Under the pieces are notes generated by a model. It made no database searches and had not been told where the DNA came from. It was given only the letters and a program-made list of their open reading frames with translations. This document shows, piece after piece, positions 11,501 to 21,779 of a DNA stretch of 64,000 nucleotides. The stretch lies in NCBI GenBank assembly GCA_013400115.1, contig VXBP01002899.1:1-64000 (forward strand), read 5' to 3'. The DNA is from Rhinopomastus cyanomelas. Taxonomy: Eukaryota; Chordata; Aves; Bucerotiformes; Rhinopomastidae. The position numbers and the translations under genes were made by a program. Every line of letters begins with the position of its first letter. Positions within the stretch are counted from its first letter, which is position 1.

Positions 11501-14500
11501 CCCTGATGTGAGGCAGCACCTGGCAGGTACGAAAACGACTGCAGCATGTGGGGAGCACAGCCTGAACCTCATCCATCTGAAACCCGCAGCAGGTAGCTGC
11601 TCAGTGCCAAGGTCACGGTGCTCGGGGCAGTCAGGCAAACTGGTCCTCTCACACTTGGGAGTGGATGTGGACAGTACCCACCAGCTCCTAGATCAAACCC
11701 AGGCCACAGTGTGACATAAAGGAGTAATAATTAACCTTTTGGGAGGGAGTCTGTACATTTTCATGGACAGAAAGAATCCAGGATGATTTTATTCCACTGA
11801 AAACCATGTCCTGTCTGGAGTGTATCCAACACAACAAAACCACCGCTGTTTTCTCAGGACTGATTTGCTGTGGACTCCAGCAGATCTGAGCTGATGTCAG
11901 AACTTCCTCCAAACTCAGCTGCAACAGATCCAAAACCACAGGGGCCTCCCTCAGTGACCTCTGGGCTCTAAGGCTGGACATTGGAATGGACTGTCCAGGG
12001 CAGTGGTAGAGTCCCTGTCCCTGGAGGTGTTGAAGGACAGCCTGGCTGTGGCCCGGTCTGGTCGATGGGGTGATGTTAGGTCCTGGGCTGGATGAGCTCA
12101 GAGGGCTTTTCCAGCCTCAATCATCCTAGGATTCTATGACCCAGGCCAGGAAGAGGGAAGATCCTGCTGTATTATGGAATGAGAAAAAAAAGCCCCATTT
12201 AAGAAATTTACATTCCAAATGATTCCCCTAAAGGAGCCTTTGATTGTAACAGGTATTTCCTACTAGGAAATCTTAAGATTTTAAAGATCTTGAAATGCTG
12301 TAATTCTGGCCCTTGCACAGTAAGAAGAGAGGGTGTGACAGCTCCTCCCAAAGCTCAGCATCTCCCCATTGCAATGGCCATGGCGATGGGCCGCCCAGGG
12401 GGGTTGTGGAGTCTCCTTCTCTGGAGATGTTTAAGACCTGCCTGGATGTGTTCCTGTGTGACTTGGTCTAGGGGATCCTGCTGTGGCAGGGGGATTGGAC
12501 TGGATGATATTTTGAGGTCCCTTCCAATCCCTAATGTTCTGTGATTCTGTGATAACACTGCAACCAACTGCAGTCACCCAGAGGTGAGGGGTCAGGCACC
12601 CTGTGCTCACGGACACGCTCACACACACCTCAGAAATCTATTCTAAATCAGATTCAGTGGGTGTTTAGGAGGCAAAAGCTCTGTAAGAAGGATCCCGGTC
12701 CATTTGTGATGATTTCACAGACACAGTTACAGAAATTATCTCAGGAACTGAGATTCTCATTTCATTTCCTTCCAGCTCCCACAAGCATCGCTCAGAGCCC
12801 CTTTCTCCTTTTCATATTTTAGGAAACACTAAAAAAAGCCAAGTGATGGATGGTAGAAGGATCAGCACCAGAACCAAGCTGCCTCACAAACGTTTCTTTA
12901 GCTGCCTGATGACACCTGCATCTCAGAAGGTTGATCCCATATGTCAGCAGAAACCAGACTTCACAGCTTTAACCCATAAACACAAAGTCCAACCATAATT
13001 ATATCAAAGTTTCTACCAAACTGTGCAACAAAAACTGACCATGAGCAGCACTGGAGCTCAGGCGGTAGTCCAGCAGCATCATCAGCACCACAAACCACCA
13101 CAGGACACTATCTGTCCTTTACATCCTTCCTGCTACCATGATGCTCTCAATGGAGAGTTGCTCTCCAGACAGCAGCAGCACAGCATCCACTCACTCACAG
13201 GCTCTTCTGCAGGAGTCCTACGGGGTGAACCAACCTCTGCTGGTGCCCAAGTGAGATCAAAACCTCTCTCAACCCACTACAGTCATGATTCTCTGCTGAG
13301 AAGCAACCAGGGCAGCAGCTCCTGTCATGGGTCCCAAAGGAAAATCATGGTGTCTCACACAGCAGCCTCTCTGACAGGGATGAGCATCTACATCCACACC
13401 ACCACCTCAGCACTCAGCCCCAGCAGTTCACTGCCTGGAGCGAGCCAGATCTCCACCAGCCTGCAGGAAACTCTACAGCCACAGCCCTGCCTCCCCTCTG
13501 GCTATGCAGGCTCCTCCAAGCAGCTCTCCAGCCTGGGACAGACATGAGCTGAAACACAGCTTGTTCTGGATCAAAAGCCTGAACAAGGCAGAGAAACCAT
13601 CTGGCTTTTCCACATCCCTTTGAGAACCAATTCCTGACGCACCAGGTCACTGCCAGGGGCACAGCCCGGGTACGAGGGATCAGAAACCACAAGCAGGAGG
13701 AGCCAGAAGGTTCCCCAGCGGCTGCTGCCTCGGCGAGGCTGCGTGCTCTGCCTGAGTGCCTGGTGATTACCCACGCAGAGACACAGAATAAATTAAATCA
13801 GAAACAACCATTATTTTTAATCACCATAAACTATTTTTCCCGTAAACTCTAATCATGGTTAATCACTATCTCTTCCTTGCAACCAAGGAAACCCAGTGCG
13901 ATTAGCAGAGTAGCATGAGGTACCTGCAGCGGCACGGGGTAATTAATAAAATTTAGCTTCTCATTTGCCTAAATTATTTTGAATGTTACTAGAAGTGTAA
14001 CGGTGTGTTTCTCCATCAGGAGAGCCGTTCGGGTCTCTCTGTGGGCATTCACACCAACAAATCACATAATCACTGAATTATTGAGGCTGGAAAAGCCCTC
14101 CAACCAGGACCTAACATCAACCCAGCAGACAGACCAGGCCACTAAGGGCCACAGCCACGTAAGTGGCTTCAATACCTCCAGGGATGGGGACTCCATCACT
14201 GCCCTGGACAGTCCATTCCAGGCTCTGATCACCCCTTCCGTGAGGAAGGGCTTGCTAACATCCAGCCTAACCCTCCCCTGGCAGCTTCAGGCCCTGCCTT
14301 CTCATCTTGGTGCTGGCTGCCCGGGAGAAGAGCTCAACCCCCACCTGACTACAACATCCCTTTCATGGAGATGCAGAGAGGGAGAAGGTCCTCCCTGAGT
14401 TTCCTCTTCTTCAGGCTAAACACCCCCAGCTCCCTCAGTTTCTCCCCATCAGCCTTTCACTCCAGTCCCTCGTTGCTCCTCTGGATCCGGTCCAGACCCT

Positions 14501-17500
14501 CAATCTCTTTCTTGAAGTGAGGGGCCCAGTATTGCCCTCAGTACTCAAGGGGAGGCCTCCCCTGTGCCCAGTACAGGGTGAGAGTGATGTCCCTAGTCCT
14601 GCTGGCCACACTACTGACTATCCAAGCCAGGATGCCACTGGCCTTCTGGGCCACCTGGGCACCCTGCTGACTCCTTATTCAGCTGGTTGTCAACCAGTAC
14701 TGCCAGATCCCTCTCTGCTGGCTGCCCTTTTAAACCTCGTCCCATTGGCCTCTGCCCATTGAGCCAGGCTGTCCATATCTCTCTGCAGCATCTTCTTCCC
14801 ATCCAGCAGATTGACACTCCTGAGCTCTGCACTCTGCTGCAGGGTGGTTTTTCAGGCCAGCAGCCAGCACTGGAGCCTTCTGCAGCCACTCCCCAAGCTG
14901 AAGCAGCTTTTAAAACGCTGACAACAGAAGAGCCCCAGCGTTCCGGTACCACTCACCTGTTGCACCCAGAGGTATCACACACCTCCACCTGCCCACCTGC
15001 TGCTCTCCATTTACACACACAGGGAGCAAACGGCTTCGGTGTCGCATCCGGAACGGGGGCTGCTGCTGGCCCAGCCAGACCCCGCGCCCTCTGCGGAGCT
15101 GCAGCCGTCCCACGTGCAAGCTGGCAGCAGCCACTGGGATGTCGACTGGCATCAGCCGCATCTGACACACAGTGAGGCTGCATGGAGCTCAGAAAACAGC
15201 ATCAAGCACTCCTACAGCATTAAATAACCTGATCATTCTGCAGCAAGCATACGTGTAGAGACACTCCATAGTAAGAAGAATCCTGGTTACCCAAAGAAAG
15301 CGTCACCCACTTAATTTGCCACTCAATTTCTCTTCAGTTTGTACAAACCCCCCTTTCCTCTAGCAAAGACAGGCTTTTTCAGGTGTTCAGTCCCATAAAA
15401 GCTGGTGGCAGCAGGAAAAGGTTGGGGCTGGTTCCCCTTCTTTCTCTTCACATCTTCAGCCACCACCTCCATCACTCACAGCGCTCACAAGAGCAACTGA
15501 AAACTAGCTCCTCAGACTACAGAGTTTTCTGTTGTCTTCACACCTGGAAAAGGCTCAGGGCAGCACAGGATTAGGGGGTAAGACAAGGCCACCAGAGCCA
15601 GATTGGTTTAGGCTACAAGGAGTCCCAGAATAACACTCACCAAGGTTAAGATGGTCCTACTACCAGGAAAAGCACTGGGTCCCCATTTCTGGCTGAAAAT
15701 CAGCCAGAGAAAACAGAGAGATTCCTGCTGGGTTATTTGCAAATGATGAGGTGAGGAAACAAGGTGCAAGGAAGGAGATGAGACCCTGTATCTGGAGCAG
15801 GGACAGAGGACAAGCTCTTAAGGAGAGAAGAGAGACCACAAAACACTCAAGTGTTTTTCTGAAGTCAGCAGCACTTCAGAGGTGGCACTCGAGTCCATCT
15901 GCACAGCTCATTGCTGGGCCAAAACAGCTCAGCACCGCTCCCCGCTCTGCTGCTCCGCATCACACTGCTGCACCATCTGCCATGGGCCCCACCAGACACC
16001 ACAGCACTGAACACTGTGAGAAAACCCCAAGATGTCAGTGGCTGAGCTCCTCAGCCAAAGCAGAAGATTTCAGCCTGAGGCAAATCTAACTGAAAGACAT
16101 GACTTTCACAAGCCAATGCCCAGCAAAGCCCCACTGAGCTCAGGGCCAAGAGAACCTTCACTGCATCTGCAGCACTGGGGCACCTCAAAACAGGCTGGAC
16201 AACCTCTGCAGAGGGTGATCTGGCAGAGGGGACTGATCCTTCACATTTTAAGAGCTTTGTGACTGTGTCCTGATGTTATATAAGCAATCTGCCAGAAGGG
16301 ATTTGTTTTAATTCTTAAATAAACATGGAATAAACCCACTGCATAACCCTTGAGCTGTGTTTTAACACATCCCAGCTTGGCCCCACATCGCAGCACAGTG
16401 CCCAGCTGCTGCCCACAGAGCACACGAGTCTCTAAGGTCTCAAAGAACCCCACAAACCTTCCCCATATCCCACAGCATCAGGGGCCATCTGGGCCTTCAG
16501 AGGTCTTATGGGGACTCTAAAATCCTGCCACAGACCCCACAGGGACAGGGGTCCCTGCAGCCTCACAGAGGCCCTCAGGGCATGTCACGATCCTGCCCCA
16601 CAACCCTGAGCAGCAGGGGATCACTCCACTCCCACAGCATCCTTAGAGGATCCTGCCCCACAACTCACATGGTGATAGGTCACCATGGCCTCACAGCACT
16701 CTCAGGGAACCCTAAAATCCTCCCTGTAGAGCCTGAAGGCTACTGCAGCATCACAGCACCCTCAGGGAACCCTAAATCCTGACAGTAGCACCAAGGGATC
16801 ACCAGGGCTTCACCACACTCTTCAGGGATCTTGCCCCATATGCCATAGGGAAAGGATCCACCCCAGCCCCTAGATGCCCCTAGAAGCTCACCTCAAAGCA
16901 CCAAGGGATCACCACAAACTTCCAGCACCTCCAGAGCACCCTAAAATCCTGTCCTGCACTTCATAGGACCACTGCAACCTCTCAGCATCCTGACGGAAGC
17001 CGAAATCAGGCCTCACATCCACAGAGAAAGGGGTCACCCTGCCTCAGAAAGCTCCTGAAGGAACCCCATAGTCCTGCCTCACAGGCCACATCACCACAAG
17101 CCATATCAACACCGGGTCACCTCAGCCTCACCCCTGGGGACTCTAAAACCCTGTCCCACAGGGAGAGGTACCGGCCTGGCCTCACAGCCTCCTCAGGGCA
17201 CCTCACAGACCCCTCCACGCCCCGCACAGCCTCCTTAGGGCCCCTCAGAGACCCCTAAGAAACCCTCAGAGACCCCTAAGGACCCCTCGGAGGCCCTCAC
17301 AGCCCTCTGAGGACCCTCCACCCCACAGGCCGGTACTCAAACCATCACAGCACCCCCGAGTCACCCCCCTAGGGCTGACCGACTCCTGCGAGAAGCGCGC
17401 GAGTGGCCCCAGCGCTCCAGAGGAGCCGAAGCGGCTGGGAGAGCGCAGGGGGCGGAGAAGGTAGCTCAGGGGCCAGCGCAGGAGAGGAGACACAGGGCGG

Positions 17501-17620
17501 ACAGGGGGCAGTGCAGGGGATACAGGGCGGACAGAGGGAGGCACAGAGAGAAGCTCAGGGGGCACAAATTAGGCAGTGGCCAGCCCATCCCGGCTCCCCG
17601 CCACTTACCCGCGACGCCAT
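2445..17620 (-). CDS. NSF: NSF, vesicle-fusing AAA+ ATPase, 5' part (exons 1-2 only)
   Basis: NSF is the cytosolic hexameric AAA+ ATPase that, with alpha-SNAP, disassembles SNARE complexes after membrane fusion. Two coding exons are visible on the minus strand: 17620-17609 (MASR) and 2530-2445 (SMQAARCPTDELSL, then TNCAVVNEKDFPSG plus CA). Together they give residues 1-33 of a protein of about 744 aa, the start of the N domain that contacts SNAP/SNARE. Vertebrate NSF begins MAGRSMQAARCPTDELSL, so only residue 3 (Gly to Ser) and a Gln/Pro change near residue 30 differ. The exon 1/exon 2 junction after Arg4 and the phase-2 end of exon 2 fit the expected reading frame into HV. Intron 1 is about 15.1 kb and full of CR1 copies. 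Exons 3 onward must lie left of position 1; none was found in 1-2444. Expression is expected to be ubiquitous from the CpG-rich promoter. Confidence 0.93.
2609..3290 (-). repeat. CR1 LINE fragment, antisense
   Basis: Reads as the reverse of a CR1 3' region: AAGGGACCTCCAAGGGTCAT, CCCCCTGCTCGAG, then ACTTCCCTGGGCAGCCCCTT, a Leu/Lys-rich coding remnant and the upstream part (CTTTTGGACTTACTCAGA). One of the longer copies; 5' truncated and riddled with stops. Confidence 0.85.
3658..3890 (-). repeat. CR1 LINE 3' fragment, antisense
   Basis: ACAGAATCCCAGATGAGTGG then GTTGGAAGGGATCTCTGGGG, CCACCAGAGCAGGAT and TCTCTGGGCAGCCAG, the CR1 order in reverse. Confidence 0.85.
4510..4575 (+). repeat. CR1 3' terminus, sense
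   Basis: Short remnant: TGATCTAGTGGCAG, then CAAAGGTCTTTTCTAGTCTG and TCTGATTCTATC, an eroded CR1 end with the terminal octamer. Confidence 0.65.
4631..4730 (-). repeat. CR1 3' terminus, antisense
   Basis: ATCACAGAACCACAGAACAT, GGGATTGGAAGCGACCTC and CCCCCCTGCCAGAGCAGGAT. It lies about 60 bp from a sense copy, giving a tail-to-tail pair. Confidence 0.85.
5040..5545 (+). repeat. CR1 LINE fragment, sense
   Basis: CTGGGCCCCTCACTTCAAGA, GAGACTCTGGGGGAAACCTT, TTAGGTTGGATATTAGGAAG, GTCCAGGGCAGTGGTGGACT and AGGGCTTTTCCAGCCTCAAT appear in the CR1 sense order. It belongs to the subfamily ending GCTCAGAGGGCTTTTCCAGC, also seen at 9.2, 10.4, 12.0, 14.1, 31.0, 44.2 and 47.5 kb. Confidence 0.88.
7511..7614 (-). 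other. Spliceable orphan ORF in NSF intron 1
   Basis: On the minus strand a CTGACTAACAG acceptor and GTAAAA donor bound 104 nt. One frame is open and reads NMFFSFLSRNNLQIV, then PVSLYPALAHAVLQWCELW. I recognise no family. Its length is not a multiple of three, so inclusion between NSF exons 1 and 2 would shift the frame. It could be an unannotated exon of another transcript or chance. Confidence 0.2.
9244..9640 (-). repeat. CR1 LINE fragment, antisense
   Basis: ATAGAACCACTGAATTATTG, AGGCTGGAAAAGCCCTCTGA, CTAACATCCAACCCAACCCT, then GCCTGGGAGAAGAGCTCAAC. Same subfamily as the copy at about 5.0 kb, opposite orientation. Confidence 0.87.
10370..10745 (-). repeat. CR1 LINE fragment, antisense
   Basis: GAATCGCAGAATGACTGAGG, CTGGAAAAGGCCTCGGAGCT, TTCCTAACATTCAACCTAAC and CTCATGAGACCTTCCCTCCA, with small deletions relative to neighbouring copies. 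Confidence 0.87.
10815..10935 (-). repeat. CR1 3' fragment of a second subfamily, antisense
   Basis: CATAGAATCTCTGTGGTTGG, AAGAGACCTTTAAAATCAAG and CAGCACTGCCAGGTCACCAC. Differs from the abundant subfamily and resembles the copy at 23.35 kb. Confidence 0.7.
11975..12140 (+). repeat. CR1 3' end, sense
   Basis: GGAATGGACTGTCCAGGGCA, GGAGGTGTTGAAGGACAGCC, AGGGCTTTTCCAGCCTCAAT, then GGATTCTATGA. Confidence 0.87.
12360..12555 (+). repeat. CR1 3' end, sense
   Basis: GGGTTGTGGAGTCTCCTTCT, GGATTGGACTGGATGATATT, AGGTCCCTTCCAATCCCTAA and TTCTGTGATTCTGTGAT, the most intact octamer terminus of this intron. Confidence 0.88.
13790..13990. promoter_or_regulatory. AT-rich homeodomain-motif block, candidate enhancer
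   Basis: Sharp AT-rich island inside a GC-rich, CR1-rich intron. It contains repeated TAAT cores, GGTTAATCAC (HNF1/OTX-like half site), CTAATCATGG and GGTAATTAATAAAATTTAGC, with no ORF and no recognised repeat. The composition and motif clustering resemble vertebrate conserved non-coding elements. Function is inferred only. Confidence 0.3.
14065..14870 (-). repeat. CR1 LINE fragment, antisense, long copy
   Basis: Begins ATCACTGAATTATTGAGGCT and extends through CTAACATCCAGCCTAACCCT, CTTGAAGTGAGGGGCCCAGT and GGATGCCACTGGCCTTCTGG to about 14870. Roughly 800 bp, one of the two longest copies in the window, with a degraded reverse-transcriptase-proximal 5' part. Confidence 0.87.
14957..15177 (-). 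other. CpG-rich spliceable segment, possible alternative NSF 5' exon
   Basis: On the minus strand a strong CAACAG|GTGAGT donor (exon edge at 14957) and a usable GAGCTCCATGCAG acceptor (edge at 15177) bound 221 nt. CpG density is high (for example CTTCGGTGTCGCATCCGGAA on plus) against a CpG-poor surround. Two frames stay open, neither recognised. It may be an alternative first exon or a decayed CpG island. Confidence 0.22.
16470..17340. repeat. Degenerate minisatellite beside the NSF promoter
   Basis: Loose tandem copies (about 55-70 bp) of CCTCACAGCACCCTCAGGGA followed by ACCCTAAAATCCTGCCCCACA, visible at about 16500, 16570, 16630, 16690, 16750, 16960, 17050, 17140 and 17185, later decaying to CTCAGAGACCCCTAAGGA units near 17230-17285. 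No ORF. Ends at the NSF CpG island. Confidence 0.6.
17609..17620 (-). CDS. NSF: NSF exon 1, coding part (MASR)
   Basis: ATG GCG TCG CGG followed by a perfect GTAAGT donor, preceded by a CpG-rich 5' leader (AGCGGCAAG before ATG). Four codons, phase 0, matching the known four-residue first coding exon (MAGR) of mammalian NSF. The call rests on its joining cleanly to exon 2 and on the promoter context. Confidence 0.85.
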
Positions 17621-17920
17621 CTTGCCGCTGTGCCCGACCCGCAGCGCCGCGCCGGCAGTTTCCGTCTGTGGCCGCCAGGGGGGAGTGCAAACCGGGGCGT
17701 TGCAAACCGAGGTGGGCGGGATCCTGAAAGATGCCCCACCCCCAAGCAGAGACGTCGGCTTCGATTGGCTGCTCTGACCAGGCCGCCTCACCTACTGGTC
17801 AAGAGGTGTGGGCGGGCTACTACGCGTTACGTCACCAGAAAGCCCTGCTGGGATTGGCCGGATGGGCCAGGCGCGGGGCGCGGGGCGCAGAGGGGCGGCG
17901 GGAGCTGACGTTGTCCCAGT
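17621..17920 (-). promoter_or_regulatory. NSF: NSF CpG-island promoter and 5' UTR
   Basis: GC-rich, CpG-dense block immediately upstream of the NSF start. On the minus strand it carries two CCAAT boxes (17764-17768 and 17853-17857, about 145 and 235 bp before ATG), a CRE-like TTACGTCA (17827-17834) and a half CRE TGACGT (17906-17911). TATA is absent. A housekeeping-type promoter is inferred. The exact transcription start is not visible, but 5' UTR sequence should occupy roughly 17621-17700. Confidence 0.7.
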
Positions 17921-17939
17921 GACAGGACAAGGTGCACTG

Positions 17940-18182
17940 GGCAGAAACTGGAGCCCAGAAGGTTCCATCTAACCATAAGAAGAAGGTTAATGCCAATGAG
18001 GTCCTAGAGCCCTGGCCCAGGCTGCCCAGAGAGGTTGTGGAGTCTCCTGCTCTGGAGACAGCCCAACCCCTCCTGGGCTGTTCGTGTAGGATCTGCTCTA
18101 GGGAATCCTGCTCTGGCAGGGAGCTGGACTGGATGATCCCCAGAGGTCCCTTTGAGCTCCATCAGTCTGGGATTCTGTGAAA
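17940..18182 (+). repeat. CR1 3' end, sense
   Basis: GGAGCCCAGAAGGTTCCATC, GTTGTGGAGTCTCCTGCTCT, CTGGACTGGATGATCCCCAG and GGGATTCTGTGA. Confidence 0.85.
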
Positions 18183-18257
18183 TTGCTGATCTGGTGCCAG
18201 GATCTCCTCCCATCCTACATCCAATGGCTTTACCTGTTCTATGAAGTTTTTCTACTC

Positions 18258-18375
18258 ACAGAGCCACAGGATGATTTGGGTTGGAAGAGATCTTACAGAA
18301 CACCCTGTCAACCCTCTGCCATGGGTCAGAACACCATCCCCAGACAGGAAATCACCTGCTGCAAGGTGCAGCAGC
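18258..18375 (-). repeat. CR1-like 3' fragment, antisense
   Basis: CACAGAGCCACAGGATGATT, TGGGTTGGAAGAGATCTTAC and ACCCTGTCAACCCTCTGCCA. Confidence 0.6.
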
Positions 18376-20744
18376 CTCTGGCTGCCCTAACAACAAGTTT
18401 TTATGCTTTTGCTGCAAATTACAGATGTGTGTGAAGCTGGGAGCTGGCTATCAGGAGCTCAGAGATGCTACTCCGGTCTCTCCACACAGGTCCCAGCCCA
18501 GAGTTAACCTGAGTGGGGACTAGGGGTTCTAAAGCCCATTGCTAGGACTTTGCTCCCTGCATGGGTGTTCTGCTCATTGTGGCTGTTGCTTCCAACTGTT
18601 GCTGGTGGAGCCTGGTCCCGTTTGAGTCCTGATGGAGGGTTTGCAGCTAGGTTTATGGACCTAGACCCTGTGGGGATTTGGCTGGAGCAGTGCCGCACAA
18701 AGAGCGCTCAGACACACCAGACAGACTGTCTCATGCTGGGAGATGAAAACAGCCTGTTCAGAGAGCTACATCCCCTGTGAGAGTGAAACTCCAGTTACTG
18801 ACTGGAACAAAAATCCAGTCCTTAGTCTTAACTCTGTGCTGGGGGCGGAAGGCAGCAAACACTCAGGCTTCAGAGGCAGGTTCCATACTGTTTCCACAGG
18901 CAACCTCAACAGCCTGGAGATCAATGTAGAGACGGAGCTCCAATGCATTAGCAACTGGCCACAGAATCCTGTGCAGGATCAAATATTAATACTGGTTTTC
19001 ACTGCCGGTTTGCTGCCTGGAATGGGGAGCAGCATCAGCTCTGACCCACAGGGGACTGACAACTTCACAGAGAACTATGGGGGAGGCACTGCAATGCAGT
19101 GGTCGATACCTCCGGCCACAGATGAACCTCACTGTAGAGTGCAAGTCTGTGGGTAAAGAAATCAGGTCAAAGAGCCCATCAGCTTCAGGCAGGAAGCTGC
19201 CAGAGGGTTCTCACTGTATGGCATTTGGGATTTGCTTCCTGGCATCTGAGGAACCTGCTGGGAGGCTGTTGGGGAAAACATGTCTCTGCCCCAGCAGCAT
19301 TTACCCTTGCAGCCAGTAAAGGGTCTGGCTTGAGGGACTCTGACACTGCTGATCCCCAGCTGTGAACTGGTTTAGTGATAGAATCTGCTGGTAATTCTCA
19401 CCCCTCTGAGCTTCCCAGAGCTCTCTGTCCTGTGGCCTTCAAGAAGTTGGGACAATCAACCTTTGAGTTTGTAGGGAAATAGTTGAGGGAGTGGCAGGGT
19501 TAGAGCACCTGTTCCCTCACATTTCACCATTTCAAAGTGGGTAAAAAGAACCTCCCAAAGCAAACACGAAGGGCATAGCAGTTCCAGCTGTGGGTCTGCA
19601 ACCAAAGGGAGCCCAGCCCTCCCCAGCTCCAGCTGTGTGAAAGACTGCACCTCCAGGAGCTTTGGGCTCTGCCCCACAGCCAGCCTCCACCCAGGGCAGT
19701 GAGTGAGGGGCAAAGTGGGGGGTCAGTGCACCCTATGGAGCCAAGGCCTTCATTGCTGACCCCTCCATGCACCCTTGATCACTTGGAGTGAAGCCTCCAG
19801 CAGACACATCAGCTGCATCTCAAAGCCTTGGGGGCTCCCTTGGGGGGGGTTGTAGGAAGGAGCTTGGCCTCCCAAGTCACCTCACTAACCTCCCTGTGAA
19901 CCCACTGGCTGGCAGCAGGCCGGAGGGTAGCTGGTGCTGGGAAATGGGGGGGATTATAACAGAAATATCCACAGTTCACACAGAAAAGCTGCCTCTATTG
20001 TCATGAAGTTGCCTGTGTGCTGCCTTTTTCTGCCCAAATGGAGCCAGCAGCAAAAACTCTTTCCCCAGACGGAGTAAAAACAGCTTGAGAAGAGAAAACC
20101 AAAATAGCTTGAGAAGGGAAAACAAGAGTAGGGCTTGGTTTCAGGGCTTTTAGGTTTTCTTAGCCCTTCTGAGTGAACACAGCAGTACTCACATGCTTGG
20201 CAGAGTACCCGAGCCAGCTGCAGCGATGAGAGGTGTGAGGAGACAAGGGCTGGTGATGCAGTGATCCGGCTGCTTCAGCCAGGCTCCTTCCTCTAGCCCA
20301 GGGACTCTGAGGCACCCTGAGCTCTCAACTCCCTTAGAACTAGCAACTGATTTAGCAATGTAAAACAGCAGCTTAGTTACAGATCCAAGAATAACAACAC
20401 TCACACTAACTTAGCACAAGGTACCTTGAATCAGACTGTGTGCTGGGACAGACCTAAAACACAAACAGACAAATCCACAGAGCCCAAAACCCTTGACGCC
20501 AGAGCCCTCTCTCAAATGCACAGAGCAAAACTACAGAAGTAGGGGGAGACAGCAGAAAGAGGCCAGCCTGGAGTTAGTAGCTCCTTCGTGGAGTTTAAAT
20601 ACTCACAAGGCATCAGTGTCACTCAGCAGGTGGAGGCTGATTCTTGAGGAGGTGGTTCTCACCCAGGTGTGGTGTTGATCTTGCTGGCAGAAGTCCTCAA
20701 GAGATGCCCCAGGTCAGGGCAGACACTGGATGCAGCCCGTTGTG

Positions 20745-21235
20745 ATCCAGGTGAGTGCAAAAGTGTCTCAACAGTCTGACTTGTCAGGACTGTATTCAGT
20801 TTTGGACCCCTCGCTGTAAGAAGGACATTGAGGTGCTGGAACGTTGGCCAGATCAGAGCTACCAAGTTCATGACAGGTCTAGAGAACAACTCATGTGAGG
20901 AGAGACTAGGGGAATTGGGCAGGATTAGTTTGTAGAAGAGAAGGCTGAGGAAGCACCTCATTGCCCTCTACAACTGCCTGAAGGGAGGTTGTAGGGAGGT
21001 GAGCACTGGAACAGGCTGCCCAGGGAAGGGCTGGAGTCACCATCCCTGGAGGTGTTGAAGTACTGTGTAGACATTGTGCTTCAAGAGCTGGTCTGGCAGC
21101 AGAGATTGTAGGGAGCATATTTTGTGCTTCATCTGGTTGAGTGATTTGATCAGGGTTTGTTGTTGTTGTTGTGTGGTTGGACATGGTGATATGAGAGGTC
21201 CTTTCCAACCAAGAATACTCTGGGATTCTGCATTT
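20745..21235 (+). repeat. CR1 LINE fragment, sense
   Basis: AGTTTTGGACCCCTCGCTGT, AAGAAGGACATTGAGGTGCT, AGAGACTAGGGGAATTGGGC, CATCCCTGGAGGTGTTGAAG, then AGGTCCTTTCCAACCAAGAA and GGGATTCTG at the end. Confidence 0.87.
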
Positions 21236-21779
21236 TTCCATTATGGCCTGACTTGATCCATGCGATGCTCCCATTAGCACAAGTCTCAGAACTTGAGGTT
21301 CTAGCCTTCCCTCCCATGGGTCACAGAGGTTCTAGCACTGGAGCAAACCTACCAGAGCCTATGACTGACCAATCACGCAGGGCAGTAAGGGGTTATCAGG
21401 AGCCAGATGTCCCTGAGGAGTGCCTCAGTGCTCTGCTCCACCGCAGGAGGTAGCTGTCATCCAGGAATGTTACAGAGGTGTTGAAGCTGTGGTCCACTGC
21501 AGGAGGTTGTTGGTCCCCAGAGAACACAGAGGGTGGGAGCCAGCAGGGTGAAGGGGTGAGGCTTGAATGCTTTGGCGCAGGAGCTTTCACAAGCTGCTTT
21601 TAACTTCCAGTTGTGTGAGCAGAGGGGAACAGCTCATGTATCAAGCAGTCAATGAGGGTGGGCAATTGTGCCACATCAGCAGGTTTCCTCTTGCTCTCAT
21701 GTGTGACCACAGAGTCCTGGGAATGGTTTGGCCCCATGCAGGACTTCCTCACAGAAAGCTGGAATGACAGTGAAAAAGG

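Larger units (their letters stand above)
2531..17608 (-). other. NSF: NSF intron 1, CR1-rich, no supported coding exon
   Basis: About 15 kb. It holds ten or more CR1 fragments listed separately, two spliceable but unassigned ORFs (7511-7614 and 14957-15177), an AT-rich block (13790-13990) and a degenerate tandem repeat near the promoter (about 16470-17340). Unique stretches at about 5560-9240, 9650-10370, 10950-11970 and 12560-14060 show no protein I recognise. Confidence 0.7.

Noticed and set aside
11399..11640. Minus-strand frame ending HFTEDYLSSRSWGVVLKDL
   Set aside because: Looks protein-like at its end but has no clear acceptor or donor and no family match.
13023..13547. 174-codon plus-strand frame, Gln/His/Ser-rich
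   Set aside because: Low-complexity CAG/CAC-rich intronic sequence inside NSF intron 1; no conserved motif or promoter.
18550..18780. ORF beginning MLPAWVFCSLWLLLPTVAGG, signal-peptide-like
   Set aside because: Short, no downstream exon or family match; hydrophobic start alone is weak evidence.
18740..19160. Possible LTR or retroviral remnant
   Set aside because: A 137-codon frame and direct-repeat impressions, but no TG...CA ends, primer-binding site or retroviral protein motif could be seen.
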